Source: an uncultured Duncaniella sp.
Lineage (GTDB): Bacteria; Bacteroidota; Bacteroidia; Bacteroidales; Muribaculaceae
Assembly (NCBI GenBank): GCA_910578615.1
Contig: CAJTRI010000003.1
Location: 124,465 to 188,464 of the forward strand
DNA length: 64,000 nt
Direction of reading: 5' to 3'
The translations under genes were made by a program, and so were the position numbers. This document shows positions 8,934 through 17,028 of the stretch, piece after piece. Each line of letters starts with the position of its first letter. Within the stretch, counting starts at the first letter, position 1. Under the pieces are notes generated by a model. It saw only the letters and a program-made list of their open reading frames with translations, was not told the DNA's origin and ran no database searches.

Positions 8934-10724
8934 ATGAAACAATCTTACTTTAACCTATCGCTGCTTTATGCGGCTATGGCTGCGCTGCCATTAGTGGGTT
9001 GTATCGATGACAATTATGATCTTACGGACATTGACACCACCGTGCGTGTGCAGGTCAATGATCTGGAAGTCCCTGTCAATCTCGATGCCATCACCATGTC
9101 AAACATCATCGACATTGATCCTGAGGATGATGAGAGTGTGATTAAGGAAATCGGCGACTCCTATGCGGTGCTTGTCGACGGTGAATTCAATTCAGCCGGA
9201 GTTTATGTAAACAAGGTAAATCTCGGCACCCCTTCGATCCAGCCGGTTGTAGAGACCATAAACATCGGTGACGGTGGTATCGACCTTCCATCGTTCCCTT
9301 CCGGCCTGACGGCATTGGCTTTCCCTATCACGGATATTTCTACTCCGTTTGAATTCAGCACGGAAAGCGTTGACAAGAGCATCAAGACCATCACCAATAT
9401 CAAGGCTGACTGGAATATCAGCCTGAATCTGAGTTTCGATGACCACTCGGGGCTGCTTGGTGACATGAGCGTGAAGGCTCTCAGACTCCAACTTCCCAAC
9501 GGGCTCATGACCCCTGACTATGAGAATGTGGACGGTGTCATCACTCTCGGAGACAGGACACTTGTGAATGGCAGACTGGAAGAGAATATCCGCGTGAGCG
9601 CGATAGACTTCTCAGGCCTTGATGCGTCAGAATTTGAGTTTGTGTCCGATCCCGAAGGCGACAATCCCGGAAAACTCTCCTATAAGGGCGCGATAGGTGT
9701 CAAGAGCGGTGTCCTTGTCGCTTCCGTATCCACGTCGGTTAACCATCCTTCGAGTGTCACTATGACCCTTGATCCCCGTCCGGCAGAGATTATTATTGAC
9801 AAGTTCAGCGGCGAACTCCAATATGCCGTGACCGGGCTGGATGTGTCGAGCGTAGAGCTTAACGACCTTCCCGATATGCTCACGCAGGGAGAGACAGATA
9901 TAAGGATGGCCAATCCCCAGCTTTATCTTGCTATTAACAACCCGGTGGCCGACTATGGTGTGGACATACACAGCGGAGTTGTCCTTACCCCTATGCGTGA
10001 CGGTGTGGCCGGTGAGCCGTGCACACTTCCTTCGGGCGAAGAAATCCTTATAGGTCACGACAAGGGTGTTGCCGGGCCTTACAACGTGTGTCTCTCTCCC
10101 GAAATTCCTGCCGATGGATATTATCAGGGTTTTGAGGGAGCCAGCCATGTTTCGTTCCCCTCTCTTTCTGACGTGCTTGCAGGCAACGGTCTGCCTGCAA
10201 AGATCGATGTGGACTTTGCAGGAGCACGCATAGGCCGCGGGCTTGTCAGTGACTTCGAACTCGGTATCACTCTTCCTGACGTCAAGGGTAATTACACGTT
10301 CTTTGCGCCTCTTGCCTTCAATGCCGGTTCGCGTATAGTGTATTCGGAAGTTGCCGACGGATGGTCGGATGACACTCTCGACAAGATGACGATAGAGTCC
10401 GTATCTGTCACCGCCCATGTGGAGAACAATCTTCCTTTTGATATCGTCCTTTCCGGCTATCCTGTCGATAAGGAAGGAAAACAGTGCGTTGACCCGGATA
10501 CAAAGCAACCTGTCAACCTCGGGAGCATAAACATAGGGGCAGGAAAGTCAGGTGAGATAAATCTCAAATCAACGGGAACCGTTGTCGGTATCGACGGTAT
10601 CCGTTATACAGCGACAGGAAGTGTCGGTGAAGGTGACGGCGGACAGACATTGCGCCCCTCGACCACTATAAATCTCACGAATATCCGCGCCAAAGTCAGC
10701 GGATGGTATGAAGACAAACTTTAA
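8934..10724 (+). CDS. Large lipoprotein of unknown function, partner of DUF5723 barrel
   Basis: 596 residues with a lipobox at Cys23 (LVGC) followed by IDDNYDLTDID, an acidic stretch typical of surface-exported Bacteroidetes lipoproteins. The rest is predicted as a long series of beta strands with repeated modules ending in patterns such as 'LRLQLPNGLM' and 'TVHVENNLPFDI'-like late segments, resembling tandem Ig/LEA-like beta-sandwiches. No catalytic motif is visible. It is separated by only 27 bases from a DUF5723 outer-membrane beta-barrel candidate, so the two are probably made together and may form one envelope complex; that is inference from spacing. Confidence 0.82.
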   Translation: MKQSYFNLSLLYAAMAALPLVGCIDDNYDLTDIDTTVRVQVNDLEVPVNLDAITMSNIIDIDPEDDESVIKEIGDSYAVLVDGEFNSAGVYVNKVNLGTPSIQPVVETINIGDGGIDLPSFPSGLTALAFPITDISTPFEFSTESVDKSIKTITNIKADWNISLNLSFDDHSGLLGDMSVKALRLQLPNGLMTPDYENVDGVITLGDRTLVNGRLEENIRVSAIDFSGLDASEFEFVSDPEGDNPGKLSYKGAIGVKSGVLVASVSTSVNHPSSVTMTLDPRPAEIIIDKFSGELQYAVTGLDVSSVELNDLPDMLTQGETDIRMANPQLYLAINNPVADYGVDIHSGVVLTPMRDGVAGEPCTLPSGEEILIGHDKGVAGPYNVCLSPEIPADGYYQGFEGASHVSFPSLSDVLAGNGLPAKIDVDFAGARIGRGLVSDFELGITLPDVKGNYTFFAPLAFNAGSRIVYSEVADGWSDDTLDKMTIESVSVTAHVENNLPFDIVLSGYPVDKEGKQCVDPDTKQPVNLGSINIGAGKSGEINLKSTGTVVGIDGIRYTATGSVGEGDGGQTLRPSTTINLTNIRAKVSGWYEDKL

Positions 10725-10751
10725 TAATCCTCCCAAATCCACAACTTGACA

Positions 10752-12119
10752 ATGAAAAAGAATTTCAAAAGCTTCATCGGGGGGACCATCGTGGCTGCCG
10801 TCTTTGCCGTTGCCCCCTCTGTCTCGGCCCAGAATCTCCAGACAGGATATTTTGATGACAACTATATGTATCGTTTCCAGTCCAACCCTGCGTTTGCAAA
10901 CGAGGGAAAAGGATTCGTGGCTATGCCGGGACTCGGTAATATGAATGTCGGAACCAACGGTACGCTTGGTGTCAACCACATATTCTACAATGTGAACGGA
11001 CAGACCACCACTATGCTCAATCCCGGTGTCAGCGCGTCCGAAGCACTTGACGGGATAAAAAACAAGAGCCGTATAGGTGTGTCGTTCCGTGAGACCGTAC
11101 TTGCCGGTGGTTTCAAGGCATGGGGTGGTTACAACACCGTCTCCATCAACGCGCGTGCCGATGTCGGCGTGGCTCTTCCGAAAGACATCTTCCGTCTGGC
11201 CAAGGAGGGACTCTCGAACACCACATATGACCTTTCAGATATTTCGGCCCGTGGAGCCGTATGGGCAGAGATCGGTTTCGGTCATTCCCGCCAGATAATG
11301 TCGAATCTGCGTGTGGGTGCCACTCTCAAAGTGCTCGTCGGTGCCGGAAGCGTTTATGCCAATGTCAAGGATGCCAAACTCAGGCTCATGAATGATACTT
11401 GGGTAGGCGAGGTGAATGCCGAGCTGAACGGGTCGATCGATGGTCTTGGATACAAGACATCTTATAATGAGGACACAAAGCGTGACTATGTCGATGGTTT
11501 CGACCTTGATGGTTTCGGCGGCCCTGACGGTTATGGCGTGGCCCTTGACCTTGGTGCCGTATATACGCTCAATCAGGACTGGGAATTCTCGGCTTCGCTG
11601 CTTGACCTCGGTTTCATATCATGGAGCAATAATATGGTTGCAACCACCAACGGCTTGCAGGGCGTTTCTACGAACGACTATTCGTTCAATGTGGACAATA
11701 ATGAGAGCTGGGATGACTTTGTCAACAACCTTTCGAAGCTATACCAGTTGGAGGACAAGGGTGACCAGGGAAGCCGTACAACCGGCATCGGGGCGACAAT
11801 GAACCTTGCAGCCCAGTATACCCTTCCTGTCTACCGCAAGGCCAGATTCGGTTTCCTCAACACCACACGTATCAATGGAAACTTCTCATGGACTGATTTC
11901 CGCCTGTCTGGCACGGTGGAGCCTGTCAAATGTTTTTCGGCTACCGCCAGCATGGGTATGGGTACTTTCGGTTTCAGTTTCGGATGGATGCTCAACGTCA
12001 AGGTGCCCGGTTTCAACTTCTTCCTTGCATCTGACCGCACACCCTTCAAATTAGCGAAGCCCGGTGTGCCTCTGAATTCCAATATGAACATCAACCTCGG
12101 TATGAACTTCCCGTTCTAA
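10752..12119 (+). CDS. DUF5723-like outer membrane beta-barrel protein
   Basis: 455 residues from ATG 10752 (the frame opens at a TTG two codons earlier, which is less likely). A cleavable signal peptide ends at about residue 27 (APSVSAQ). The mature part has alternating hydrophobic strands, many Gly and aromatic residues, an NPAF motif near the N-terminus as in many Bacteroidetes barrel families, and a C-terminal strand ending in Phe (GMNFPF), the signature of BAM-assembled outer membrane proteins. Features match DUF5723. It likely acts with the preceding lipoprotein. Substrate or role is unknown. Confidence 0.85.
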   Translation: MKKNFKSFIGGTIVAAVFAVAPSVSAQNLQTGYFDDNYMYRFQSNPAFANEGKGFVAMPGLGNMNVGTNGTLGVNHIFYNVNGQTTTMLNPGVSASEALDGIKNKSRIGVSFRETVLAGGFKAWGGYNTVSINARADVGVALPKDIFRLAKEGLSNTTYDLSDISARGAVWAEIGFGHSRQIMSNLRVGATLKVLVGAGSVYANVKDAKLRLMNDTWVGEVNAELNGSIDGLGYKTSYNEDTKRDYVDGFDLDGFGGPDGYGVALDLGAVYTLNQDWEFSASLLDLGFISWSNNMVATTNGLQGVSTNDYSFNVDNNESWDDFVNNLSKLYQLEDKGDQGSRTTGIGATMNLAAQYTLPVYRKARFGFLNTTRINGNFSWTDFRLSGTVEPVKCFSATASMGMGTFGFSFGWMLNVKVPGFNFFLASDRTPFKLAKPGVPLNSNMNINLGMNFPF

Positions 12120-12140
12120 GAAGGTTCGGTCTGAATATGA

Positions 12141-12178
12141 CAAGTCGCGTAGCAATCTTTTGCTACGCGGCTTGTTTT
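12141..12178 (+). terminator. Rho-independent terminator after DUF5723 gene
   Basis: A 14-bp stem (12141-12154 with 12161-12174, one G-T pair), 6-base loop, and a TTTT tail. Confidence 0.85.
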
Positions 12179-12252
12179 CGTCTTTATGCGTGTATGATAG
12201 ATTATGATGGGGACGGTTGTATCTTTGTCAGATTTTTGGCATATGGATATAT

Positions 12253-12283
12253 AAAAAGAAATCCACCCGCCGTGCGGGCGGAT
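12253..12283 (-). terminator. Terminator of rpsP
   Basis: A 10-bp GC-rich stem (12261-12270 with 12274-12283, with one A-C mismatch on this strand that becomes G-T on the minus transcript) and a T-rich tail on the minus strand at 12260-12253. It lies 31 bases beyond the rpsP stop. Confidence 0.75.
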
Positions 12284-12313
12284 GGATTGAAAGAGGTGTG
12301 TGGAAGTGGCGGC

Positions 12314-12850
12314 TTATTCGGCTGCGGCCTCCTCGGCGGGAGCTTCCTCAGCGTTTGCTGCTGCCTCGGCCTCGGCTGCTGCGGCAGCAAGCTCGGCCTT
12401 CTTCTTCGCTACGGCTTCAGCCTTAGCTTTGTTCTTGGCCTGCTCGGCTTCGAAGCGAGCCTTGGCGTCTGATTCTTTCTTGTCGGTCATGGAAGCGATG
12501 ATTTTGTCAGTAGCCTGCTGCTTCTGAGCTTTCCATGCATCGAAACGGCGCTGTGCCTCAGCCTCGTCAAAGGCACCTTTCTTCACGCCGCCTTGGAGGT
12601 GCTTCATGAGGAGTACGCCCTCGTTGGAGAGGATGGTGCGGACGGTGTCAGTGGGCTGGGCGCCTACGTTGACCCAATACAAAGCACGCTCGAAGTTCAG
12701 TGTTACTGTAGCAGGATTAGTGTTCGGATTATAGGAACCTATCCTTTCAATAAATCTACCATCTCGTGGTGCCCTGCTGTCGGCGATAACAATGGGATAG
12801 AACGCATAGTTCTTGCGACCATGGCGTTGCAGTCTGATTTTTGTTGCCAT
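12314..12850 (-). CDS. rpsP: 30S ribosomal protein S16 with Ala/Glu/Lys-rich C-terminal extension
   Basis: 178 residues. Residues 1-85 are canonical S16 (MATKIRLQRHGRKNYAFYPIVIAD, then RFIERIGSYNPN). The usual bacterial protein is about 80-100 residues; here about 90 further residues follow, charged and then almost wholly Ala, Glu and Lys, probably a long helix or disordered tail on the ribosome surface. Extended S16 proteins occur in other Bacteroidetes. It is transcribed alone from its own promoter, without rimM, trmD or rplS next to it as in proteobacteria. Confidence 0.96.
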   Translation of the reverse strand: MATKIRLQRHGRKNYAFYPIVIADSRAPRDGRFIERIGSYNPNTNPATVTLNFERALYWVNVGAQPTDTVRTILSNEGVLLMKHLQGGVKKGAFDEAEAQRRFDAWKAQKQQATDKIIASMTDKKESDAKARFEAEQAKNKAKAEAVAKKKAELAAAAAEAEAAANAEEAPAEEAAAE

Positions 12851-12884
12851 TAATTAGTGTTTTGTATTGATTGAAATTCGGCTG

Positions 12885-12916
12885 CAAAGGTACTGAAATT
12901 TCCATCAATCCGCAAA
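12885..12916 (-). promoter_or_regulatory. Promoter of rpsP
   Basis: On the minus strand, -7 TACCTTTG at 12892-12885 and -33 TTTG at 12916-12913, 20 bases apart. Leader to rpsP is about 30 bases. Confidence 0.8.
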
Positions 12917-13051
12917 AAAATATGGGATGGAGAATAGCCGGAATAAGATTTTTAAGGATTATTCACTATGAGTCAGCTTGTGTGGTGCATCCTGTAAGTT
13001 TCGGATATATTGGAAATATGGTATGCAGGCCATTCTTCGGGGTGCCTGTGA

Positions 13052-13082
13052 TTGCATTGTCCCGGGATTTTCTGTATTTTTG
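13052..13082 (+). promoter_or_regulatory. Promoter of menBCE
   Basis: -33 TTG at 13052-13054 and -7 TATTTTTG at 13075-13082, 20 bases apart; short leader of about 20 bases to the menB ATG at 13109. Confidence 0.75.
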
Positions 13083-13108
13083 CATGACCAAAACAAGAGA
13101 ATACAGTC

Positions 13109-13930
13109 ATGACAAGAGAATGGAAGACCATAAAGAAGTATGACGACATACTTTTTGAACAATATGGCGGAATAGCCAGGATAACAATCAACCGCCCCGA
13201 GGTCTATAATGCCTTCCGGCCCCACACAAATTTCGAGATGCTTGATGCGATGGCCTATTGCCGTGAGGCCTCGGATATAGGAGTGATAGTCCTAACCGGC
13301 GCCGGAGACAAGGCTTTCTGCTCGGGGGGTGACCAGAAGGTCAAAGGTATCGGCGGCTATATTGACGACAACGGGGTTCCGCGTCTTAATGTGCTCGACC
13401 TCCACAAGGCCATACGCTCCATTCCGAAGCCTGTCATAGCTATGGTCAACGGATATGCCATCGGTGGAGGCCATGTGCTACATGTGGTCTGTGACCTTAC
13501 GATTGCCTCTGAAAACGCGCGTTTCGGACAGACCGGCCCCAAGGTGGGTAGCTTTGACGCGGGGTTTGGTTCGAGCTATCTTGCACGCTGCGTAGGCCAG
13601 AAGAAGGCACGTGAGATATGGTTCCTTTGCCGCCAGTATACAGCCCGTGAGGCCGAGGAGATGGGGATGGTCAACAAGGTGGTGCCCTTCGAGAGGCTTG
13701 AAGACGAGACGGTGGAATGGTGTGAGACCATACTGTCACGTTCGCCTATGGCTATCCGCATGATAAAGAGGGCGCTGAATGCCGAGCTTGACGGTCAGCG
13801 AGGCATGATGGAGTTTGCCGGAGATGCCACGCTTATGTACTATCTCATGGCCGAGGCACAGGAGGGAAAGAATGCCTTCCTTGAAAAACGTGACCCGGAT
13901 TTCGGCCGGTTTCCTAAGTTTCCCGGCTGA
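13109..13930 (+). CDS. menB: 1,4-dihydroxy-2-naphthoyl-CoA synthase
   Basis: 273 residues, the usual length. MenB closes the second ring of menaquinone, turning o-succinylbenzoyl-CoA into 1,4-dihydroxy-2-naphthoyl-CoA. It is a crotonase-fold enzyme: INRPEVYNAFRP, the oxyanion region AFCSGGDQKVKG, GYAIGGGHVLHVVCDLTIA and GPKVGSFDAGFGSSYLAR are MenB signatures, and the conserved C-terminal DPDFGRFPKFPG is present. Its stop overlaps the menC start by one base, so menB-menC-menE are one operon. Confidence 0.97.
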   Translation: MTREWKTIKKYDDILFEQYGGIARITINRPEVYNAFRPHTNFEMLDAMAYCREASDIGVIVLTGAGDKAFCSGGDQKVKGIGGYIDDNGVPRLNVLDLHKAIRSIPKPVIAMVNGYAIGGGHVLHVVCDLTIASENARFGQTGPKVGSFDAGFGSSYLARCVGQKKAREIWFLCRQYTAREAEEMGMVNKVVPFERLEDETVEWCETILSRSPMAIRMIKRALNAELDGQRGMMEFAGDATLMYYLMAEAQEGKNAFLEKRDPDFGRFPKFPG

Positions 13931-14958
13931 TGAGGGCCGAATGGCGCCGTTACAGGCTTGATTTCAGATTTACGGCGATAACGTCACGCGAGAGTCTGAC
14001 ATACAAGGACACTTATTTCATAAAGATATGGCATGAGGACTGCCCCGGGGTATACGGACTCGGGGAGGCGGCTCTTTTCCGTGGGCTGAGTTGTGATGAC
14101 CGTCCCGGTTATGAGGAGATGGTTGCCGCCGTTTGCCGCGAACCAGAGATATATTCTGCCGACATATCCTTGCTTGACGGATGGCCTTCGATAAAGACCG
14201 GATTTGAGACAGCTATCGCTGACCTTGCGTCGGGCGGGAGGCGTTGTCCTTTTGCATCAGGATCTTGGAGTATCCCCATAAACGGCCTGATATGGATGGG
14301 TGACCGCCATACCATGCGTGAGCGTGTCGATGCCAAGCTTGCGGAGGGCTTCCCGTGTATCAAGATCAAGATAGGAGGGATAGATTTCCAAGACGAACTG
14401 GACTTGCTGGCCTATCTGCGTTCGCGTGACCCGGAGGTCGAGATAAGGCTGGATGCCAATGGTGCTTTCCGGCCTGACGAGGTTCTTGGCAGGCTCGAAC
14501 GGCTTGCCGGATTCGGCATCCATTCGATAGAGCAGCCGGTGAGGGCGGGGCAGTATGTGGAGATGGCGCGTATCTGTCGCGAGTCGCCTATCCCCGTGGC
14601 TCTTGACGAAGAACTGATCGGACTCAATGACACCGTGAAGCGGCGTGAGATGCTTTCAGAGATACGCCCGGCCTACATAATATTGAAACCCACTCTCTGT
14701 GGTGGTTTTTCGGGTGCAGACGAATGGATCAGGCTTGCAGAGGAAACAGGAGCCGGTTGGTGGGCCACATCGGCCCTTGAATCAAACATCGGGCTTAACG
14801 CCATAGGCTCATGGCTGTCAACCAAGGATACGGATATGCCGCAGGGACTCGGGACAGGGCAGCTTTATCATAACAACATACCCTCTCCGCTCGTCCAGTG
14901 CGGAAACCGGGTGAGTGTGGATCCGAGAGGTTTATGGGACACAGACGGTTTGTTCTGA
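13930..14958 (+). CDS. menC: o-succinylbenzoate synthase
   Basis: 342 residues. An enolase-superfamily enzyme that dehydrates SHCHC to o-succinylbenzoate in menaquinone synthesis. The catalytic KxK pair is visible in CIKIKIGG, metal ligands in RLDANGAF, SIEQPV and ALDEEL, and the second lysine in YIILKPTLCGG. The start ATG overlaps the menB stop (ATGA-type overlap), suggesting translational coupling. Confidence 0.94.
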   Translation: MRAEWRRYRLDFRFTAITSRESLTYKDTYFIKIWHEDCPGVYGLGEAALFRGLSCDDRPGYEEMVAAVCREPEIYSADISLLDGWPSIKTGFETAIADLASGGRRCPFASGSWSIPINGLIWMGDRHTMRERVDAKLAEGFPCIKIKIGGIDFQDELDLLAYLRSRDPEVEIRLDANGAFRPDEVLGRLERLAGFGIHSIEQPVRAGQYVEMARICRESPIPVALDEELIGLNDTVKRREMLSEIRPAYIILKPTLCGGFSGADEWIRLAEETGAGWWATSALESNIGLNAIGSWLSTKDTDMPQGLGTGQLYHNNIPSPLVQCGNRVSVDPRGLWDTDGLF

Positions 14959-15899
14959 CTCCTGAGGCCGAGGATTTTCTGAGGGAATGGCGTTCGTCAG
15001 TCCCCTATGTCACGGCCCATACTTCCGGCTCGACAGGCAGACCGAAGGAAATAAGGCTTCTGAAAGATGATATGCGTGCGTCGGCGAGGGCTACGGCTGA
15101 GTTTTTCGGTCTGACATCCTCCTCGACTCTCGCACTTCCGCTAAGCCCGTCATACATAGCCGGAAAGATGCAGATAGTCAGGGCTTTGGAGACCGGCTGT
15201 ACCCTTGTCTCCGAGCGTCCGTCATCATCACCTCTGGCCGGGTGGGACGAAGGCCGTGTGACTCTTCTTCCTCTCGTGCCGTCCCAGATTGAAGGGTTTG
15301 TCTCATCACCTGCATTCCGGCTCACAGACAATCTGATAGTGGGCGGGGCGCCGTTGTCGGCAAAGGTTGAGAACAGACTTGTTAGTGCCGGATTAAGGGC
15401 TTATTCCACCTATGGTATGACCGAGACATGCAGCCATGTTGCCCTGAGGCGTCTTGGAGAGGAATGGTTCAGGGGGCTTCCGGGTTTTGAGTTCTCTCTT
15501 GATGCAAGGGGATGCCTTGTTATAGTTTCGTCCACGCTGTCGTTCGGACGTCTTGTAACCAACGACATGGTGTCGTTGCTGTCACCTGACAGGTTCAGAT
15601 GGTTAGGGCGCTATGACAATGTCATCAATTCAGGTGGGGTTAAGGTGCATCCCGAGGAGGTGGAGAGCGTGATGGCTCCGTTGCTTCCAGCCGGGGTGAC
15701 TGCCTATGTTACTTCAAGACGTTCCGACCGTCTGGGAGAAGAGGTGGTGATAGTGACAGATTCGCCGTCTCTTGACGGGAATCTGCTTGAAAGGTTACGT
15801 GACCTTCTTCCACCCTATCATGCGCCGAGGGCAGTGATACGTCTCCCTTCTATTCCTCTTACTCCTGTGTCGGGGAAGATTGTAAGGCAAAAATTTTGA
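14934..15899 (+). CDS. menE: o-succinylbenzoate-CoA ligase
   Basis: 321 residues from ATG 14934, overlapping menC by 25 bases; the frame is open further up to a GTG at 14898, which is less likely. It is an ANL adenylating enzyme with the P-loop TSGSTGRPKEI, the STYGMTETCSH motif, and the hinge and C-terminal catalytic lysine in GRYDNVINSGGVKVHPEEVE and SGKIVRQKF. It is shorter than the 450-residue proteobacterial MenE, as normal for Bacteroidetes. It activates o-succinylbenzoate to its CoA ester for MenB. menF, menD and menA are not in the window. Confidence 0.94.
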   Translation: MGHRRFVLTPEAEDFLREWRSSVPYVTAHTSGSTGRPKEIRLLKDDMRASARATAEFFGLTSSSTLALPLSPSYIAGKMQIVRALETGCTLVSERPSSSPLAGWDEGRVTLLPLVPSQIEGFVSSPAFRLTDNLIVGGAPLSAKVENRLVSAGLRAYSTYGMTETCSHVALRRLGEEWFRGLPGFEFSLDARGCLVIVSSTLSFGRLVTNDMVSLLSPDRFRWLGRYDNVINSGGVKVHPEEVESVMAPLLPAGVTAYVTSRRSDRLGEEVVIVTDSPSLDGNLLERLRDLLPPYHAPRAVIRLPSIPLTPVSGKIVRQKF

Positions 15900-15925
15900 C
15901 CTTGGGTGTAATAGTTGTAACTTTG
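15895..15925 (+). promoter_or_regulatory. Promoter of the YbhN-like/nfeD pair
   Basis: -33 TTTG at 15895-15898, overlapping the menE stop, and -7 TAACTTTG at 15918-15925, 19 bases apart. This separates the next two genes from the men operon. Confidence 0.82.
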
Positions 15926-15945
15926 CCGTCTCACACCTGCTTCTT

Positions 15946-17022
15946 ATGAGCCTATATGACAGCCAGTCACGCCCGCTGCACATGCGTATTCTGAATATCG
16001 CATGGAAGATATTCCTGCCGGTGGCTATCGGTATGGGTGTTGTGCTATGGCTTTTCCACCGGGAGTTTGATCCTTCCGTGTGGCATTCCATCAGGTGGGA
16101 CTGGCGCACAGCCGGATGCATAGCTTTGGCGTGGATGTTCATGATAGGTCGAGATTTTGGTCTGAGTTGGCGGTTCCGCACACTTACAGACAGGCGCCTA
16201 CGCTGGGGACAGGCCATAAGGGTGAACATGCTTTGTGAATTCACCTCGTGTGTCACACCTTCGGCAGTCGGCGGGAGCGCTTTCGGTATGCTCTATCTCA
16301 ACCGCGAGGGTATCGAGCTGGGGCGTGCTACAACGCTCATGATGACCACGTTGTTTCTTGACGAGCTTTTCTATGTTGTCTCCCTTCCCGTGGTGATGCT
16401 TTTCGTCCCTTACGGTGACTTGTTCGGCTTTGAACGATCGGCATTCAACACCGGGTTGCAGACGGCTTTCTGGATAGTATACGGTATACTCTTTATATGG
16501 ACTGCGGTTCTTTTCACCGGGATTATCGTAAAACCCCATGCCATCCGCAAGGGATTGAACTCGTTGTTCCGTCTCCGATGGCTTCGTCGTTGGTCTGGAA
16601 GGATTGACACACTTGGGAGGGATATAGAGGCTACCGGGCGTGAGCTGCGCACCAAGCCTCCCGGCTGGTGGGTCAGGAGCTTTGGTGCCACCGTTGTTTC
16701 ATGGTCGTCACGATTCCTTGTTGTCAACGCGTTGTTTCTCGGGTTCGAGCCTGCCGCGAGTCAGGCGGTTGTATTTGCCCGGCAGTTCGTGGTGTGGGTG
16801 ATTCTCATGGTCAGCCCCACGCCCGGTAGTGCCGGAATAAGCGAATGGCTCTTCACCACTTATTACGGCGACCTTATAGCCAGTGCAGGAATGGCATTGG
16901 TCATAGCCCTCTTCTGGCGTCTTGTCAGTTATTATGTCTACCTTGTCATAGGAATATGTATCCTCCCCGGATGGTTCAGAAGGGGATTTGGAAAACAGAC
17001 CCGTAAAAAAAACGATAAATAA
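15946..17022 (+). CDS. Lysylphosphatidylglycerol synthase TM-region / YbhN-family membrane protein
   Basis: 358 residues with about eight predicted transmembrane helices. The pattern MLCEFTSCVTPSAVGGSAFGMLYLNREGIELGRA and the late VSPTPGSAGISEWLFTTYY match the flippase-like membrane domain shared by YbhN (UPF0104) and the N-terminal half of MprF. There is no soluble aminoacyl-transfer domain, so it is not a full lysyl-PG synthase; a lipid flipping or transport role is inferred. It is 6 bases upstream of the NfeD-like gene. Confidence 0.87.
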   Translation: MSLYDSQSRPLHMRILNIAWKIFLPVAIGMGVVLWLFHREFDPSVWHSIRWDWRTAGCIALAWMFMIGRDFGLSWRFRTLTDRRLRWGQAIRVNMLCEFTSCVTPSAVGGSAFGMLYLNREGIELGRATTLMMTTLFLDELFYVVSLPVVMLFVPYGDLFGFERSAFNTGLQTAFWIVYGILFIWTAVLFTGIIVKPHAIRKGLNSLFRLRWLRRWSGRIDTLGRDIEATGRELRTKPPGWWVRSFGATVVSWSSRFLVVNALFLGFEPAASQAVVFARQFVVWVILMVSPTPGSAGISEWLFTTYYGDLIASAGMALVIALFWRLVSYYVYLVIGICILPGWFRRGFGKQTRKKNDK

Positions 17023-17028
17023 TCCGAT

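Noticed and set aside
9627..10508. 293-residue open frame on the minus strand inside the lipoprotein gene
   Set aside because: Lies wholly within the plus-strand lipoprotein gene, has low-complexity shadow composition and no domain; the plus-strand protein has a signal peptide and matches its operon.
12300..12527. Alanine-rich plus-strand open frame opposite rpsP
   Set aside because: Antisense of the Ala/Glu/Lys-rich S16 tail; composition is explained by that.
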